Assembly (NCBI GenBank): GCA_947629295.1
Contig: CANRDH010000117.1
Coordinates: 1-5,619, forward strand
Origin: an uncultured Clostridia bacterium
GTDB lineage: Bacteria; Bacillota; Clostridia; Oscillospirales; Acutalibacteraceae
Length of the DNA: 5,619 nucleotides
Direction of reading: 5' to 3'
Positions 1 through 5,517 of the stretch are shown here, piece by piece (the first letter of the stretch is position 1; each line of letters starts with the position of its first letter). The notes beneath the pieces were generated by a model, which was given only the letters and a program-made list of their open reading frames with translations, was not told the DNA's origin and ran no database searches. The position numbers and the translations under genes are program-made.

Positions 1-420
1 GCACAGGATTGCATGAGCCTTGACGGCATACCGTATATAGGAAGATATTCAAAAAATACGCATGAGATTTATACCGCAGGAGGATTTAACAAATGGGGAA
101 TGACAGGCTCAATGGTTTCCGCAATGCTCCTCAGCGATATGGCAATAGGGAGAAAAAACGAATTTGAGGATATTTTCAGTCCGTCAAGAAGTATTCTTAA
201 GCCGCAGCTTTTTATCAACGGCATAAAGGCAACCGTAAATCTTATTACTATATCAAAAAAACGCTGTCCGCACCTCGGATGTGCGTTGAAGTGGAATAAT
301 GCGGAGCACTCATGGGATTGTGCCTGTCACGGCTCACGCTTTGATGAAAGCGGTAAACTGCTTGATAATCCGTCAAACGGAGATTTGCCGCAGCGGGGGG
401 CGCCCGATGTAAACTTGTAA
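1..420 (+). CDS. FAD-dependent oxidoreductase with C-terminal Rieske [2Fe-2S] domain (YhfW-like), 5' truncated by window
   Basis: Only the last 139 codons are present. The frame is open from base 1 (A-Q-D-C-M-S-L-D-G-I-P-Y-I-G), so the ATG at 13 is internal, not the start. The D-x-x-P-Y-I-G stretch and the following GGFNKWGMTGS segment are the C-terminal FAD-side motifs of DadA/glycine-oxidase-type flavoproteins. A complete Rieske domain follows: C-P-H-L-G-C, then 12 residues later C-A-C-H-G-S (bases 265-330). This supplies the two Cys and two His cluster ligands plus the two disulfide cysteines of classical Rieske proteins. Such fusions, about 500 residues and typified by Bacillus YhfW, are probably cytosolic oxidoreductases; the substrate is unknown. 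The C-terminal tail after NPSNGDL (PQRGAPDVNL) looks longer than I expect for the family and is coded by GC-rich DNA. A strong hairpin 24 bp downstream ends the transcript. Family assignment is confident; function beyond redox is not. Confidence 0.9.
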   Translation, partial: AQDCMSLDGIPYIGRYSKNTHEIYTAGGFNKWGMTGSMVSAMLLSDMAIGRKNEFEDIFSPSRSILKPQLFINGIKATVNLITISKKRCPHLGCALKWNNAEHSWDCACHGSRFDESGKLLDNPSNGDLPQRGAPDVNL

Positions 421-421
421 C

Positions 422-436
422 TACTTGACTCAAGTA
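422..436. repeat. 15-bp perfect palindrome after the Rieske stop codon
   Basis: TACTTGA-C-TCAAGTA is a perfect inverted repeat with a single central base, beginning one base after the TAA stop of the Rieske gene. As RNA it could form only a short stem of about 5 bp. As DNA it has the form of a small operator. It lies just ahead of the terminator hairpin and may simply add to it. Function is unknown. Confidence 0.35.
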
Positions 437-443
437 ATTAAAT

Positions 444-488
444 ATGGCTTGACATCTGCAAAACACAGATCTCAAGCCATTTTAGTTG
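444..488 (+). terminator. Rho-independent terminator of the Rieske oxidoreductase gene
   Basis: ATGGCTTGA-C-ATCTG (444-458) pairs with CAGAT-C-TCAAGCCAT (466-480). This gives 14 base pairs with one C-C mismatch and a 7-base loop (CAAAACA), followed by TTTTAGTTG. It lies 24 bp after the Rieske stop codon. The opposite strand shows ATTTAATTA after the same hairpin, so it may also stop minus-strand transcription from the lipoprotein operon, though less convincingly. Confidence 0.75.
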
Positions 489-680
489 CTTAATGTTCAA
501 TTTTTACAAGGTTTTTATTAAAACTTTGTCTAACTTTTTGGGGTAGATTCAGGGCCGCTCTCGATATTTTTTTATTGTTTCCGACAGGAATGCCGCCGAC
601 GCGTGAGTGTACTTATCGTCACTTATCGGCAGCGAACGCAGTGAGCGAAAACGCGAATTGACAGCGGCGGCACGCCGCCG
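481..680. repeat. Gene-free convergent intergenic region; likely dispersed intergenic repeat
   Basis: I find no credible gene here. The left part holds a hairpin: ACAAGGTTTT (506-515) pairs with AAAACTTTGT (520-529) around a TATT loop, with one G-U pair, followed by CTAACTTTTTGGGG. The right part, from about 590, is GC-rich, with TGCCGCCG (591-598) matching CGGCGGCA (665-672) as a long-range inverted repeat. It also holds ACTTATCG twice (611-618 and 621-628) and a GCGAACGCAGTGAGCG-type stretch. The AACTTTGTCTAAC...GGGG text and the GC-rich block resemble intergenic sequences I associate with Ruminococcus-type genomes. That is recollection, not a search result. Whether it is mobile or regulatory cannot be told from one copy. 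Confidence 0.4.
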
Positions 681-682
681 CT
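663..682 (-). terminator. GC-rich hairpin overlapping the lipoprotein stop codon; possible transcript end
   Basis: AGCGGCGG (663-670) pairs perfectly with CCGCCGCT (675-682) around a four-base loop. Read on the minus strand, the hairpin begins within the TAG stop of the lipoprotein gene and is followed by GTCAATTCGCG, which lacks a U-tract. It could therefore be an attenuating or mRNA-stabilising hairpin, or part of the adjacent repeat, rather than a true intrinsic terminator. Confidence 0.4.
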
Positions 683-1970
683 ATGCCGGCTTAACATCAG
701 CTGAGAAAAGAAGCTTGAGCGCTTCATAGCTAGCAAATCCGTCTGCACTCATTCCGTTATTTTTCTGGAATGCCTTAAAAGCTTTAGCCGTTTGCTCACC
801 GAAATAATTTGTTATTCCGTCCTTGAAATCGCCATAACCGAGGTCTTTGAGACGCTGCTGAATCTTCTTTATATCATCGTTTTCATCTCCCTGACCGAAT
901 GCCATATCTTCGGTGATTTTCAGGGAATCATCAGCCTCTGCCTTTGAGCTTTCCGACTTAGAATTTTCGCTTTTGGAGCTTTCTTGTTTGGAGTTTTCGC
1001 TTTTGGAGCTTTCCTGTTTGGAGTTTTCTTGCTTTGATGTGTCGGCGGATCGTTCGCCGGATGCTTCCTTTGAATTCTCACCTGACTGTTGTGAGCCGGC
1101 AAGCTCAGGATAAATCGTTTCAATAATATACGAAAGTACATCCGTCATCGAATCGCCCTGTCGTCTGAACTCATTTTTGTCTATTTCGTAAACCTGATTG
1201 TTCTTTACCGCATCAACATTCTGAAATTTTTCGTCCGACATTATCTTATCCTTTACTCCTACAGGACAGAAAATGTATTTTGGATTATCTCTGTTGATTG
1301 CATTCAGTACATCGGTCTCTGTCTGACAGCCGCCGCATATATTGACAATGTTCGCATATTCAAACAGTTTTCCGTTGAAAGTGTCATCGGTGACAGCAAC
1401 ATATTCGGTATTATAAAGATAACAAGCAGTTATCGGTATATCGTTTTCGGGAACAATCCTTTGAAGGTCGTCCAGCGTTATAAGCAGCGAGGACGCTTTT
1501 TTTATGCCGTTTTCCCGTCCTGTTTTGTTACCGCCCATAATTGCGGCGAGGCTTTCATAAAGTATCTTGATATCGTCACTGTCCTGAGCAGTGACCATAT
1601 TAAGGATTTTTATATTGTTATTTTCAATCATATCGGCAAAATTAGCTGAAACCGTTTCATCAGTGAAAACAATATCGGGGGAAATCTCTTCGATTTTTTC
1701 GGCGTCAGGGCTTGATTTTGAGCCCACAGAGGGAACGTCCGCAAGCTCCTCCTGAGTACATTCATCGCTCTTTGCCGTGATTGCGTCGGAATATCCGCAG
1801 GAAATAAGTATATCGGCTACGGAATCGCTCAGACATATAACAGAAGTGGGTTTGGAATCAAAAGTATATTCAGCAATGCTTACAGGATATTCGTTTCCGC
1901 CTGAGCCAAAGCAGGCGGTAGTTGACATAAGCAATACCACTGCCGTAACTAACAAAAGAATTTTTTTCAT
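681..1970 (-). CDS. Lipoprotein: TroA/BtuF-like solute-binding domain + pentapeptide-repeat linker + peptidoglycan-binding domain
   Basis: This 429-residue protein begins with a lipoprotein signal: MKK, a hydrophobic stretch and S-T-T-A-C, making Cys20 the likely lipidated residue on the outer face of the membrane. Residues 28-290 match the helical-backbone (type III) binding-protein fold used for siderophores, haem or cobalamin. Seen here are PTSVICLSDSVADILISCGYSDAI, then VPSVGSKSSPDAEKIEEISPDIVF, and late NQVYEID. There are no histidines, arguing against a His-coordinated zinc or manganese receptor. There are seven cysteines besides Cys20, including a CGGC motif (212-215). Residues 291-350 form a Ser/Lys/Glu/Gln/Asn-rich linker with seven SKxE[NS]-type repeats. 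Residues 358-423 are a PG_binding_1-like domain (DDIKKIQQRLKDLGYGD...FGEQTAKAFKAFQKNNGMSADG). The start is supported by AAGGAGA ten bases upstream. It lies 23 bp after the DUF815 gene, so co-transcription is likely. No ABC permease or ATPase is visible, so transport is unproven; a sensory or envelope-tethered binding role is equally possible. Confidence 0.85.
   Translation of the reverse strand: MKKILLLVTAVVLLMSTTACFGSGGNEYPVSIAEYTFDSKPTSVICLSDSVADILISCGYSDAITAKSDECTQEELADVPSVGSKSSPDAEKIEEISPDIVFTDETVSANFADMIENNNIKILNMVTAQDSDDIKILYESLAAIMGGNKTGRENGIKKASSLLITLDDLQRIVPENDIPITACYLYNTEYVAVTDDTFNGKLFEYANIVNICGGCQTETDVLNAINRDNPKYIFCPVGVKDKIMSDEKFQNVDAVKNNQVYEIDKNEFRRQGDSMTDVLSYIIETIYPELAGSQQSGENSKEASGERSADTSKQENSKQESSKSENSKQESSKSENSKSESSKAEADDSLKITEDMAFGQGDENDDIKKIQQRLKDLGYGDFKDGITNYFGEQTAKAFKAFQKNNGMSADGFASYEALKLLFSADVKPA
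933..1037 (-). repeat. 15-bp tandem repeat coding seven SKxE[NS] pentapeptides
   Basis: Seven consecutive 15-bp units encode residues 312-346 of the lipoprotein: SKQEN, SKQES, SKSEN, SKQES, SKSEN, SKSES, SKAEA. The first six keep S-K-[QS]-E-[NS]; the last has decayed to SKAEA. The segment is low-complexity and probably an extended, unstructured spacer between the membrane-anchored binding domain and the wall-binding domain. The near-identical units could expand or contract by slippage, so copy number may differ between strains. Confidence 0.9.
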
Positions 1971-1993
1971 GTTTGTGTTATCTCCTTAATATT

Positions 1994-3247
1994 TTATCTT
2001 CCGTCAAATTGAATCAATCCCGCACGGACGGAAGCTATAAATTGTCTTGCACATCTCGGTGAGCGGCCGCCTCTTTCAAGCGCAAATCTTTCAGCCCGGA
2101 TTTCAAGACTGTTTTTGTCAGCCTTAATACCGTATTCTTTAGCAAGACCTGTCACTATCTCGAGATATACCGCTTTATCGGGCTTTGAAAAATTAACCGA
2201 CAAACCAAATCTGTCAGAGAGGGAAAGCGACTCCTGTACGGAATCGTTTCTGTGTATATCGTCTCCGTCTCTGTCCGAAAAGCTTTCCTTTATAAGATGA
2301 CGTCTGTTTGAGGTTGCGTATATAAGAGTATTGTCGGGTCTTGCCGCAAGACCGCCTTCAAGCACAGCTTTAAGCTGAGCATAGCTTTTATCCTCATTGC
2401 TGAAGGACAAATCATCAATAAATATTATGAACTTCAAAGGTATTGAAGCGATTTTTTCGACGAGAAGCGGAAATTCCGAAAGCCTGTCCTTCGGCATTTC
2501 AACGATCCTCAGTCCGTCCTTACAGTATTTATTCACAATAGCCTTGACTGTTGAGGACTTACCCGTTCCTCTGTCACCGTAAAGCAGACAGTTATTGCAT
2601 TTTGCTCCATTTATAAATGCGACAGTATTATCCTCGACCAATCCCCTCTGGAGCTTATAGCTTTTAAGGTCCTCCATCCTGATCGTATCGGGAAAAGCGA
2701 CGGGTTCAATGCTGCTGTTTCTCCATATAAACGCACGAAAACGTGCAAACATACCGCATCCGTTTTTTTTGTGGTAGTCTGCAATAAGATTAAGAGCATT
2801 ATTTTCATCCGCAAATTGGTAAATCGGCTCTCCCGTTTCCCAACGCGGAAGTGAAGCCGCAATATCCTCAAGCTCCTGATTTTCAAAATAATCGGAAATT
2901 ATATCATCGGCTGTTATTCTGCTTATTTTGTTTATCGCACATATATCCCTTTTTGCAGCGTCAAGCACGCCTTTTTTCAATATATCGAAATTTCCTGCGG
3001 CCGCGGCGCGTGAAAAAGAGTTTTCGTCAAAGAGTGCGGCTTCTGTCAGACATCTCGCCAATGAATCGGAATAACCTCTGTCACAAAGAAGACCTACAAA
3101 CTCACCCCATGATCTGAGAAAGTCATGAACAGGCAGTTTGACGGCACAAAGCAGTCTGTAAAAAGCCGCCGGTACGGTTCTCTGCATAATTCCTCTGTAA
3201 ACAGAAAGAGATGACATAAGCATAGCCGCTTCTGTTGTTTTATTCAT
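1994..3247 (-). CDS. DUF815-family AAA+ ATPase
   Basis: This 417-residue cytosolic protein carries a full DUF815 (Pfam PF05673) ATPase core after an N-terminal region of about 190 residues with less conserved, mostly helical character. Visible motifs are Walker A GDRGTGKSS (224-232, Lys230), Walker B FIIFIDDLSF (D278-D279), and sensor 1 in YATSNRRHLI (Asn314). An arginine-finger-type SLSDRFGL (Arg346) and a sensor-2-like GGRSPRCARQF near the C terminus follow. YATSNRRH and LSLSDRFGL are characteristic of DUF815. The family's cellular role is not established as far as I know; an ATP-driven remodelling role is inferred only from the AAA+ fold. The ATG at 3247 has only a weak Shine-Dalgarno (GGGACGATGA region); Met9 and Met11 are less likely alternatives. 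It is the first gene of a two-gene unit with the downstream lipoprotein and has a good promoter at 3289-3317. Confidence 0.93.
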   Translation of the reverse strand: MNKTTEAAMLMSSLSVYRGIMQRTVPAAFYRLLCAVKLPVHDFLRSWGEFVGLLCDRGYSDSLARCLTEAALFDENSFSRAAAAGNFDILKKGVLDAAKRDICAINKISRITADDIISDYFENQELEDIAASLPRWETGEPIYQFADENNALNLIADYHKKNGCGMFARFRAFIWRNSSIEPVAFPDTIRMEDLKSYKLQRGLVEDNTVAFINGAKCNNCLLYGDRGTGKSSTVKAIVNKYCKDGLRIVEMPKDRLSEFPLLVEKIASIPLKFIIFIDDLSFSNEDKSYAQLKAVLEGGLAARPDNTLIYATSNRRHLIKESFSDRDGDDIHRNDSVQESLSLSDRFGLSVNFSKPDKAVYLEIVTGLAKEYGIKADKNSLEIRAERFALERGGRSPRCARQFIASVRAGLIQFDGR

Positions 3248-3288
3248 ATCATTTCATCGTCCCGAATTAATAATAGTATACACAGATT

Positions 3289-3317
3289 ATTCTACAATTT
3301 TTTTACCTTACAGTCAA
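3289..3317 (-). promoter_or_regulatory. Sigma-A promoter of the DUF815-lipoprotein operon
   Basis: On the minus strand, TTGACT (3312-3317) and TAGAAT (3289-3294) are separated by exactly 17 bases. The predicted start lies near 3282, giving a leader of about 35 bases before the ATG at 3247. A TATACT further downstream is too far from this -35 to be its partner. Confidence 0.7.
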
Positions 3318-3352
3318 GAAGTCTTATGTTAAAATTACAGTCTGTCTATGAC

Positions 3353-3409
3353 AAAAAATTGGTTAATTTTGCTGTTATACCCCGAAAAATATAAAATAAA
3401 ACAGCTAAC
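3353..3409 (-). terminator. Weak terminator candidate downstream of the 211-residue gene
   Basis: On the minus strand, GTTA-GCTGTT around the stop codon (3409-3400) can pair with AACAGC (3376-3371) and, past an AAAAT bulge, TAAC (3365-3362). The loop is long, about 23 bases. A second small stem, AAAATT-AACC-AATTTT (3370-3355), runs into a short T tract. Neither is a strong classical terminator, but the AT-rich 3248-3404 gap otherwise holds only the DUF815 promoter. Confidence 0.3.
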
Positions 3410-4040
3410 AGCCGGCATATTCCACAAATGCATTATATCGGGAAATGTCATAGTCATTCTTGAAATACTTTTCGGCAAGTCTCATTGCCTCAGACTTTTT
3501 GCTTTTAAGCATATAGGCAGTAATCAAAAAGACCGCATATCTGTCTTTGTACATGAGTGTTTCATTCTCGCCGCACGCAATAAAGTCGTCCACGGTCTTG
3601 ATCTTATTTAGGAAGGGAATGGCCTTTTTTCTTATCAAAGCCTGCAAACGTAAAGCTTCTTTGGAGCAATCGTTTATATCCATGATACGGGAGTTTTTAT
3701 TTCCGATGTGCTTTTTATCCAGACGTTCAACAGGTATACTGTATGTTGAGCTATCCACAATATTCTCCCAATAGAAGCCGGACATACATTTCCTGAAAAT
3801 CAGCTTTGCTGTTTCGTTGATATTTCTGAAATAAACATTTATCCTCGGATATATTTTCATATATACGATTTCTCCGTCATTTTTACTTATGCTGATTATA
3901 AACTCAATTTGTTGTATAGATTCCTTTTCGATTCTTGTATAGATATAAGAATTATCTTCAATTCTCAAATCAAAGCCGTTCAATACAGGTGAAAAATATT
4001 TTTTAAAAATATCTTTAATTAGAGTTTTTTCATTATTCAC
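3405..4040 (-). CDS. Hypothetical protein of 211 residues (GTG start)
   Basis: I do not recognise this protein. It has no signal peptide or membrane segment, so it is probably cytosolic. The N-terminal half (about 1-85) reads as alternating strands: DLRIEDNSYIYTRIEKESIQQIEFIISISKNDGEIVYMKIYPRINVYFRN. The C-terminal half (about 125-211) is mainly helical and Lys/Ala/Leu-rich: CSKEALRLQALIRKKAIPFLNKIKTVDDFIACGE..., then AVFLITAYMLKSKKSEAMRLAEKYF. A strand-rich N terminus plus a helical half with 'IPFLNKIKTVDDF' loosely recalls DUF4304-type proteins, but this is only an impression. The GTG at 4040 is chosen because GGAGGGG lies 5-7 bases upstream and two strong promoters precede it; no in-frame ATG near the start is as well placed. 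It seems monocistronic and is divergent from coaB. Coding reality is supported by the full-length frame, strong SD and strong promoters. Confidence 0.82.
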   Translation of the reverse strand: MNNEKTLIKDIFKKYFSPVLNGFDLRIEDNSYIYTRIEKESIQQIEFIISISKNDGEIVYMKIYPRINVYFRNINETAKLIFRKCMSGFYWENIVDSSTYSIPVERLDKKHIGNKNSRIMDINDCSKEALRLQALIRKKAIPFLNKIKTVDDFIACGENETLMYKDRYAVFLITAYMLKSKKSEAMRLAEKYFKNDYDISRYNAFVEYAGC

Positions 4041-4045
4041 AGTAA

Positions 4046-4052
4046 CCCCTCC
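4046..4052 (-). promoter_or_regulatory. Strong Shine-Dalgarno fixing a GTG start
   Basis: GGAGGGG on the minus strand, with the GGAGG core seven bases from the GTG at 4040, selects the non-ATG start of the 211-residue gene. Confidence 0.8.
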
Positions 4053-4061
4053 GATTAATAA

Positions 4062-4089
4062 ATTATAACACTATTATAACATATGTCAA
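4062..4089 (-). promoter_or_regulatory. Near-perfect promoter (downstream copy) of the 211-residue gene
   Basis: On the minus strand, a perfect TTGACA (4084-4089), a 16-base spacer and a perfect TATAAT (4062-4067) with an extended -10 (TGT before it). The predicted start near 4055 would leave only a very short leader before the GGAGGGG ribosome site. Confidence 0.78.
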
Positions 4090-4100
4090 TGTTTTTTCAA
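4073..4100 (-). promoter_or_regulatory. Overlapping upstream promoter copy, shifted by 11 bp
   Basis: On the minus strand, TTGAAA (4095-4100), a 16-base spacer and TATAAT (4073-4078), again with TG in the extended -10 position. Both hexamers lie exactly 11 bp from those of the downstream copy, and the nine bases TGTTATAAT are identical in both. Its predicted start near 4066 gives a slightly longer leader. Confidence 0.6.
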
Positions 4101-4130
4101 TATTTATCACAAAATATTATAAAAAAGCTA

Positions 4131-4159
4131 TGTTCTCCGGGCAATTAATCTGTTATAAT
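4131..4159 (+). promoter_or_regulatory. Extended -10 promoter of coaB-coaC
   Basis: TGTTATAAT (4151-4159) is an extended -10 element. At 17 bases' spacing the -35 position reads TGTTCT (4131-4136), a poor match, so the extended -10 probably carries recognition. The predicted start is near 4166, giving a leader of about 50 bases. An imperfect inverted repeat, TAATATGT-ATAAG-ACATAATA (4156-4176), spans the -10 and the start point and could be an operator, or only AT-rich chance. Confidence 0.6.
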
Positions 4160-4216
4160 ATGTATAAGACATAATAATTATCCCCATTTTGTTAGTACTT
4201 ATAAGGAGCTGAAAAA

Positions 4217-4948
4217 ATGTCAAAAAACATACTGATAACAGCAGGCGGGACAGTTGAGCCGATAGACCGTGTCCGCAGCATAACCAACAAGGGTACGGGA
4301 AGGCTTGGAAGTCTTGTTGCCGACAGTCTTGCTGATAATGACGAGGTTGGAAAAATATTTTATATTCATGCCGTAAATTCTTTTTTGCCGGCAACGAACA
4401 AGTCGGTGAATATTTCAATAGAAAGTACCGATGATTTGGAAAGGGAGGTAAAAAGGCTGTGTGCGGGGGAGAAAATTGACGCAGTCGTTCATAGCATGGC
4501 TGTAAGCGATTATAGTGTGCGCGCTGTTTTGCCGATAGAAGACATTGCGGGGAAAAATCTGAGCAGTGAGGAGCTTATTGAGCTTTTTGACTGTTGTAAT
4601 ATACAAAAGGCACATAATAAATTACCGTCAAGCTTGAAGTCGCCTTTAATTCTTCTTGAGCAAACGCCAAAGATTCTGCCGATGTTCCGGAAGCTTCTTC
4701 CCGAAGCAATGATAATAGGCTTCAAGCTTCTTGATAATGTATCTCATGAGGAGCTTATCGATACCGCACACAGATTGCTTATTTCTAACGGCTGCGATTA
4801 TATTCTGGCAAACGATTATGTCAGCGTTGAATCAGGCAGACACGAGGGATTTCTTATTGACAGGGAAAAAACGGAGAAAAGAAGTATCGGTAAACAGAGG
4901 ATAGCCGATATGATAGCCAAGGCAATTATAAACGGAGGTACTGTATGA
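4217..4948 (+). CDS. coaB: Phosphopantothenate--cysteine ligase (stand-alone CoaB)
   Basis: CoaB joins 4'-phosphopantothenate to cysteine with nucleotide activation (CTP in most bacteria), the second of the steps from pantothenate to coenzyme A, in the cytosol. The 243-residue protein matches the stand-alone, streptococcal-type ligase rather than the bifunctional Dfp/CoaBC. The N-terminal nucleotide-binding motif is ILITAGGTVEPIDRVRSITNKGTGRLG (5-31). It is followed by DAVVHSMAVSDYSVR (88-102), a KLPSS segment around Lys135 in the position of the mobile lysine loop, EQTPKILP (148-155), IGFKLL (167-172) and YILANDYV (195-202). N-K-G-T-G replaces the more usual N-x-S-T-G. AAGGAG eight bases upstream supports the ATG. 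Its stop overlaps the coaC start (ATGA), so the two are translationally coupled, placing the enzymes for consecutive reactions together. Identification is firm; CTP use is from family knowledge. Confidence 0.93.
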   Translation: MSKNILITAGGTVEPIDRVRSITNKGTGRLGSLVADSLADNDEVGKIFYIHAVNSFLPATNKSVNISIESTDDLEREVKRLCAGEKIDAVVHSMAVSDYSVRAVLPIEDIAGKNLSSEELIELFDCCNIQKAHNKLPSSLKSPLILLEQTPKILPMFRKLLPEAMIIGFKLLDNVSHEELIDTAHRLLISNGCDYILANDYVSVESGRHEGFLIDREKTEKRSIGKQRIADMIAKAIINGGTV

Positions 4949-5478
4949 ATAATATAATATTAGGTGTTACCGGAAGTATTGCGGCATATAAAGCTGCTGA
5001 TTTGGCAAATAAGCTTACCAAGGAGGGTAACAGCGTCCATGTTATCCTTACGAGGTCTGGAGCGGAATTTATAACCCCTTTGACTTTTCAGTCGCTGACA
5101 AAAAATAAGGTACACACGGATATGTTTGCTGATTATATTCCGTCGGAAATCAAGCATATATCGCTTGCGCAAAAGGCAGACCTAGCGCTGATTGCTCCGG
5201 CAAGTGCAAACTTCATAGCAAAGGCGGCTGCCGGTATTGCGGACGATATGCTTACGACAATAATACTTGCAATAAGAAATAAGCCTATTGTAGTATGCCC
5301 TGCGATGAATACCGCTATGTATGAGAACCCGATAACACAAAGAAATATAAATATACTCAAGGATTTTGGTTTTCATTTTGTCGAGCCGAGGGAAGCGATG
5401 CTTGCCTGTAACTGCGTTGGCAAGGGTGCGCTTGCTGACAATGATATTATACTTGACAGAGTAAGAAAGTTACTATGA
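4945..5478 (+). CDS. coaC: Phosphopantothenoylcysteine decarboxylase (stand-alone CoaC)
   Basis: CoaC is an FMN-dependent decarboxylase converting 4'-phosphopantothenoylcysteine, the CoaB product, to 4'-phosphopantetheine. The 177-residue protein is a complete homo-oligomeric flavin-containing cysteine decarboxylase (HFCD) family member. It shows the N-terminal flavin motif GVTGSIAAYKAADL (7-20), catalytic His71 in IKHISLA, APASANFIAKAAAGIADDML (84-103), and the substrate-clamp PAMNTAMY (119-126, Asn122). LACNCVGKGAL follows, in which Cys155 sits where the E. coli enzyme has Cys158; the His-Asn-Cys spacing nearly equals that of E. coli (75/125/158). GGAGG six bases upstream, within the end of coaB, supports the ATG at 4945. 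Length is normal for the stand-alone form. In many bacteria coaB and coaC are fused with the decarboxylase first; here they are separate and in the opposite order. Confidence 0.95.
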   Translation: MNNIILGVTGSIAAYKAADLANKLTKEGNSVHVILTRSGAEFITPLTFQSLTKNKVHTDMFADYIPSEIKHISLAQKADLALIAPASANFIAKAAAGIADDMLTTIILAIRNKPIVVCPAMNTAMYENPITQRNINILKDFGFHFVEPREAMLACNCVGKGALADNDIILDRVRKLL

Positions 5479-5517
5479 TAACAGAACAGAAGCATCACAT
5501 CCATTGATGGAGAAATT

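Noticed and set aside
248..475. Minus-strand frame of 75 codons overlapping the Rieske domain and the terminator
   Set aside because: It is antisense to conserved Rieske motifs, runs through the terminator hairpin and encodes no recognisable protein.
933..1037. Possible CRISPR-like array
   Set aside because: The units are contiguous 15-bp coding repeats with no unique spacers, inside a clear reading frame.
913..1113. Plus-strand open frame with repeated Leu-Glu-Leu-Ser-type peptides opposite the lipoprotein linker
   Set aside because: It is the antisense shadow of the 15-bp repeat; the lipoprotein frame has a start, ribosome site and recognisable domains.
681..1970. Calling the lipoprotein a zinc/manganese or a specific siderophore-binding protein
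   Set aside because: No histidines and no adjacent ABC transporter genes, so the ligand cannot be named from this window.
3276..3317. TATACT as the -10 for the TTGACT -35 of the DUF815 operon
   Set aside because: The spacing is about 31 bases; TAGAAT at 17 bases fits far better.
3348..3611. Plus-strand frame of 87 codons between the DUF815 promoter and the 211-residue gene
   Set aside because: No ribosome site, and mostly antisense to the better-supported minus-strand gene.
3405..4040. Naming the 211-residue protein a DUF4304 or immunity protein
   Set aside because: The resemblance is limited to general layout and a short IPFLNKI-type phrase; no diagnostic motif and no toxin gene nearby.
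4083..4216. Riboswitch or T-box ahead of coaB
   Set aside because: The leader from the likely start is only about 50 AT-rich bases and shows no conserved aptamer or terminator-antiterminator pair.
5479..5517. Small palindrome TCCATTGATGGA after coaC as a second terminator or attachment site
   Set aside because: Only 5-bp arms with a 2-base centre and no T tract; the stronger terminator lies just downstream.
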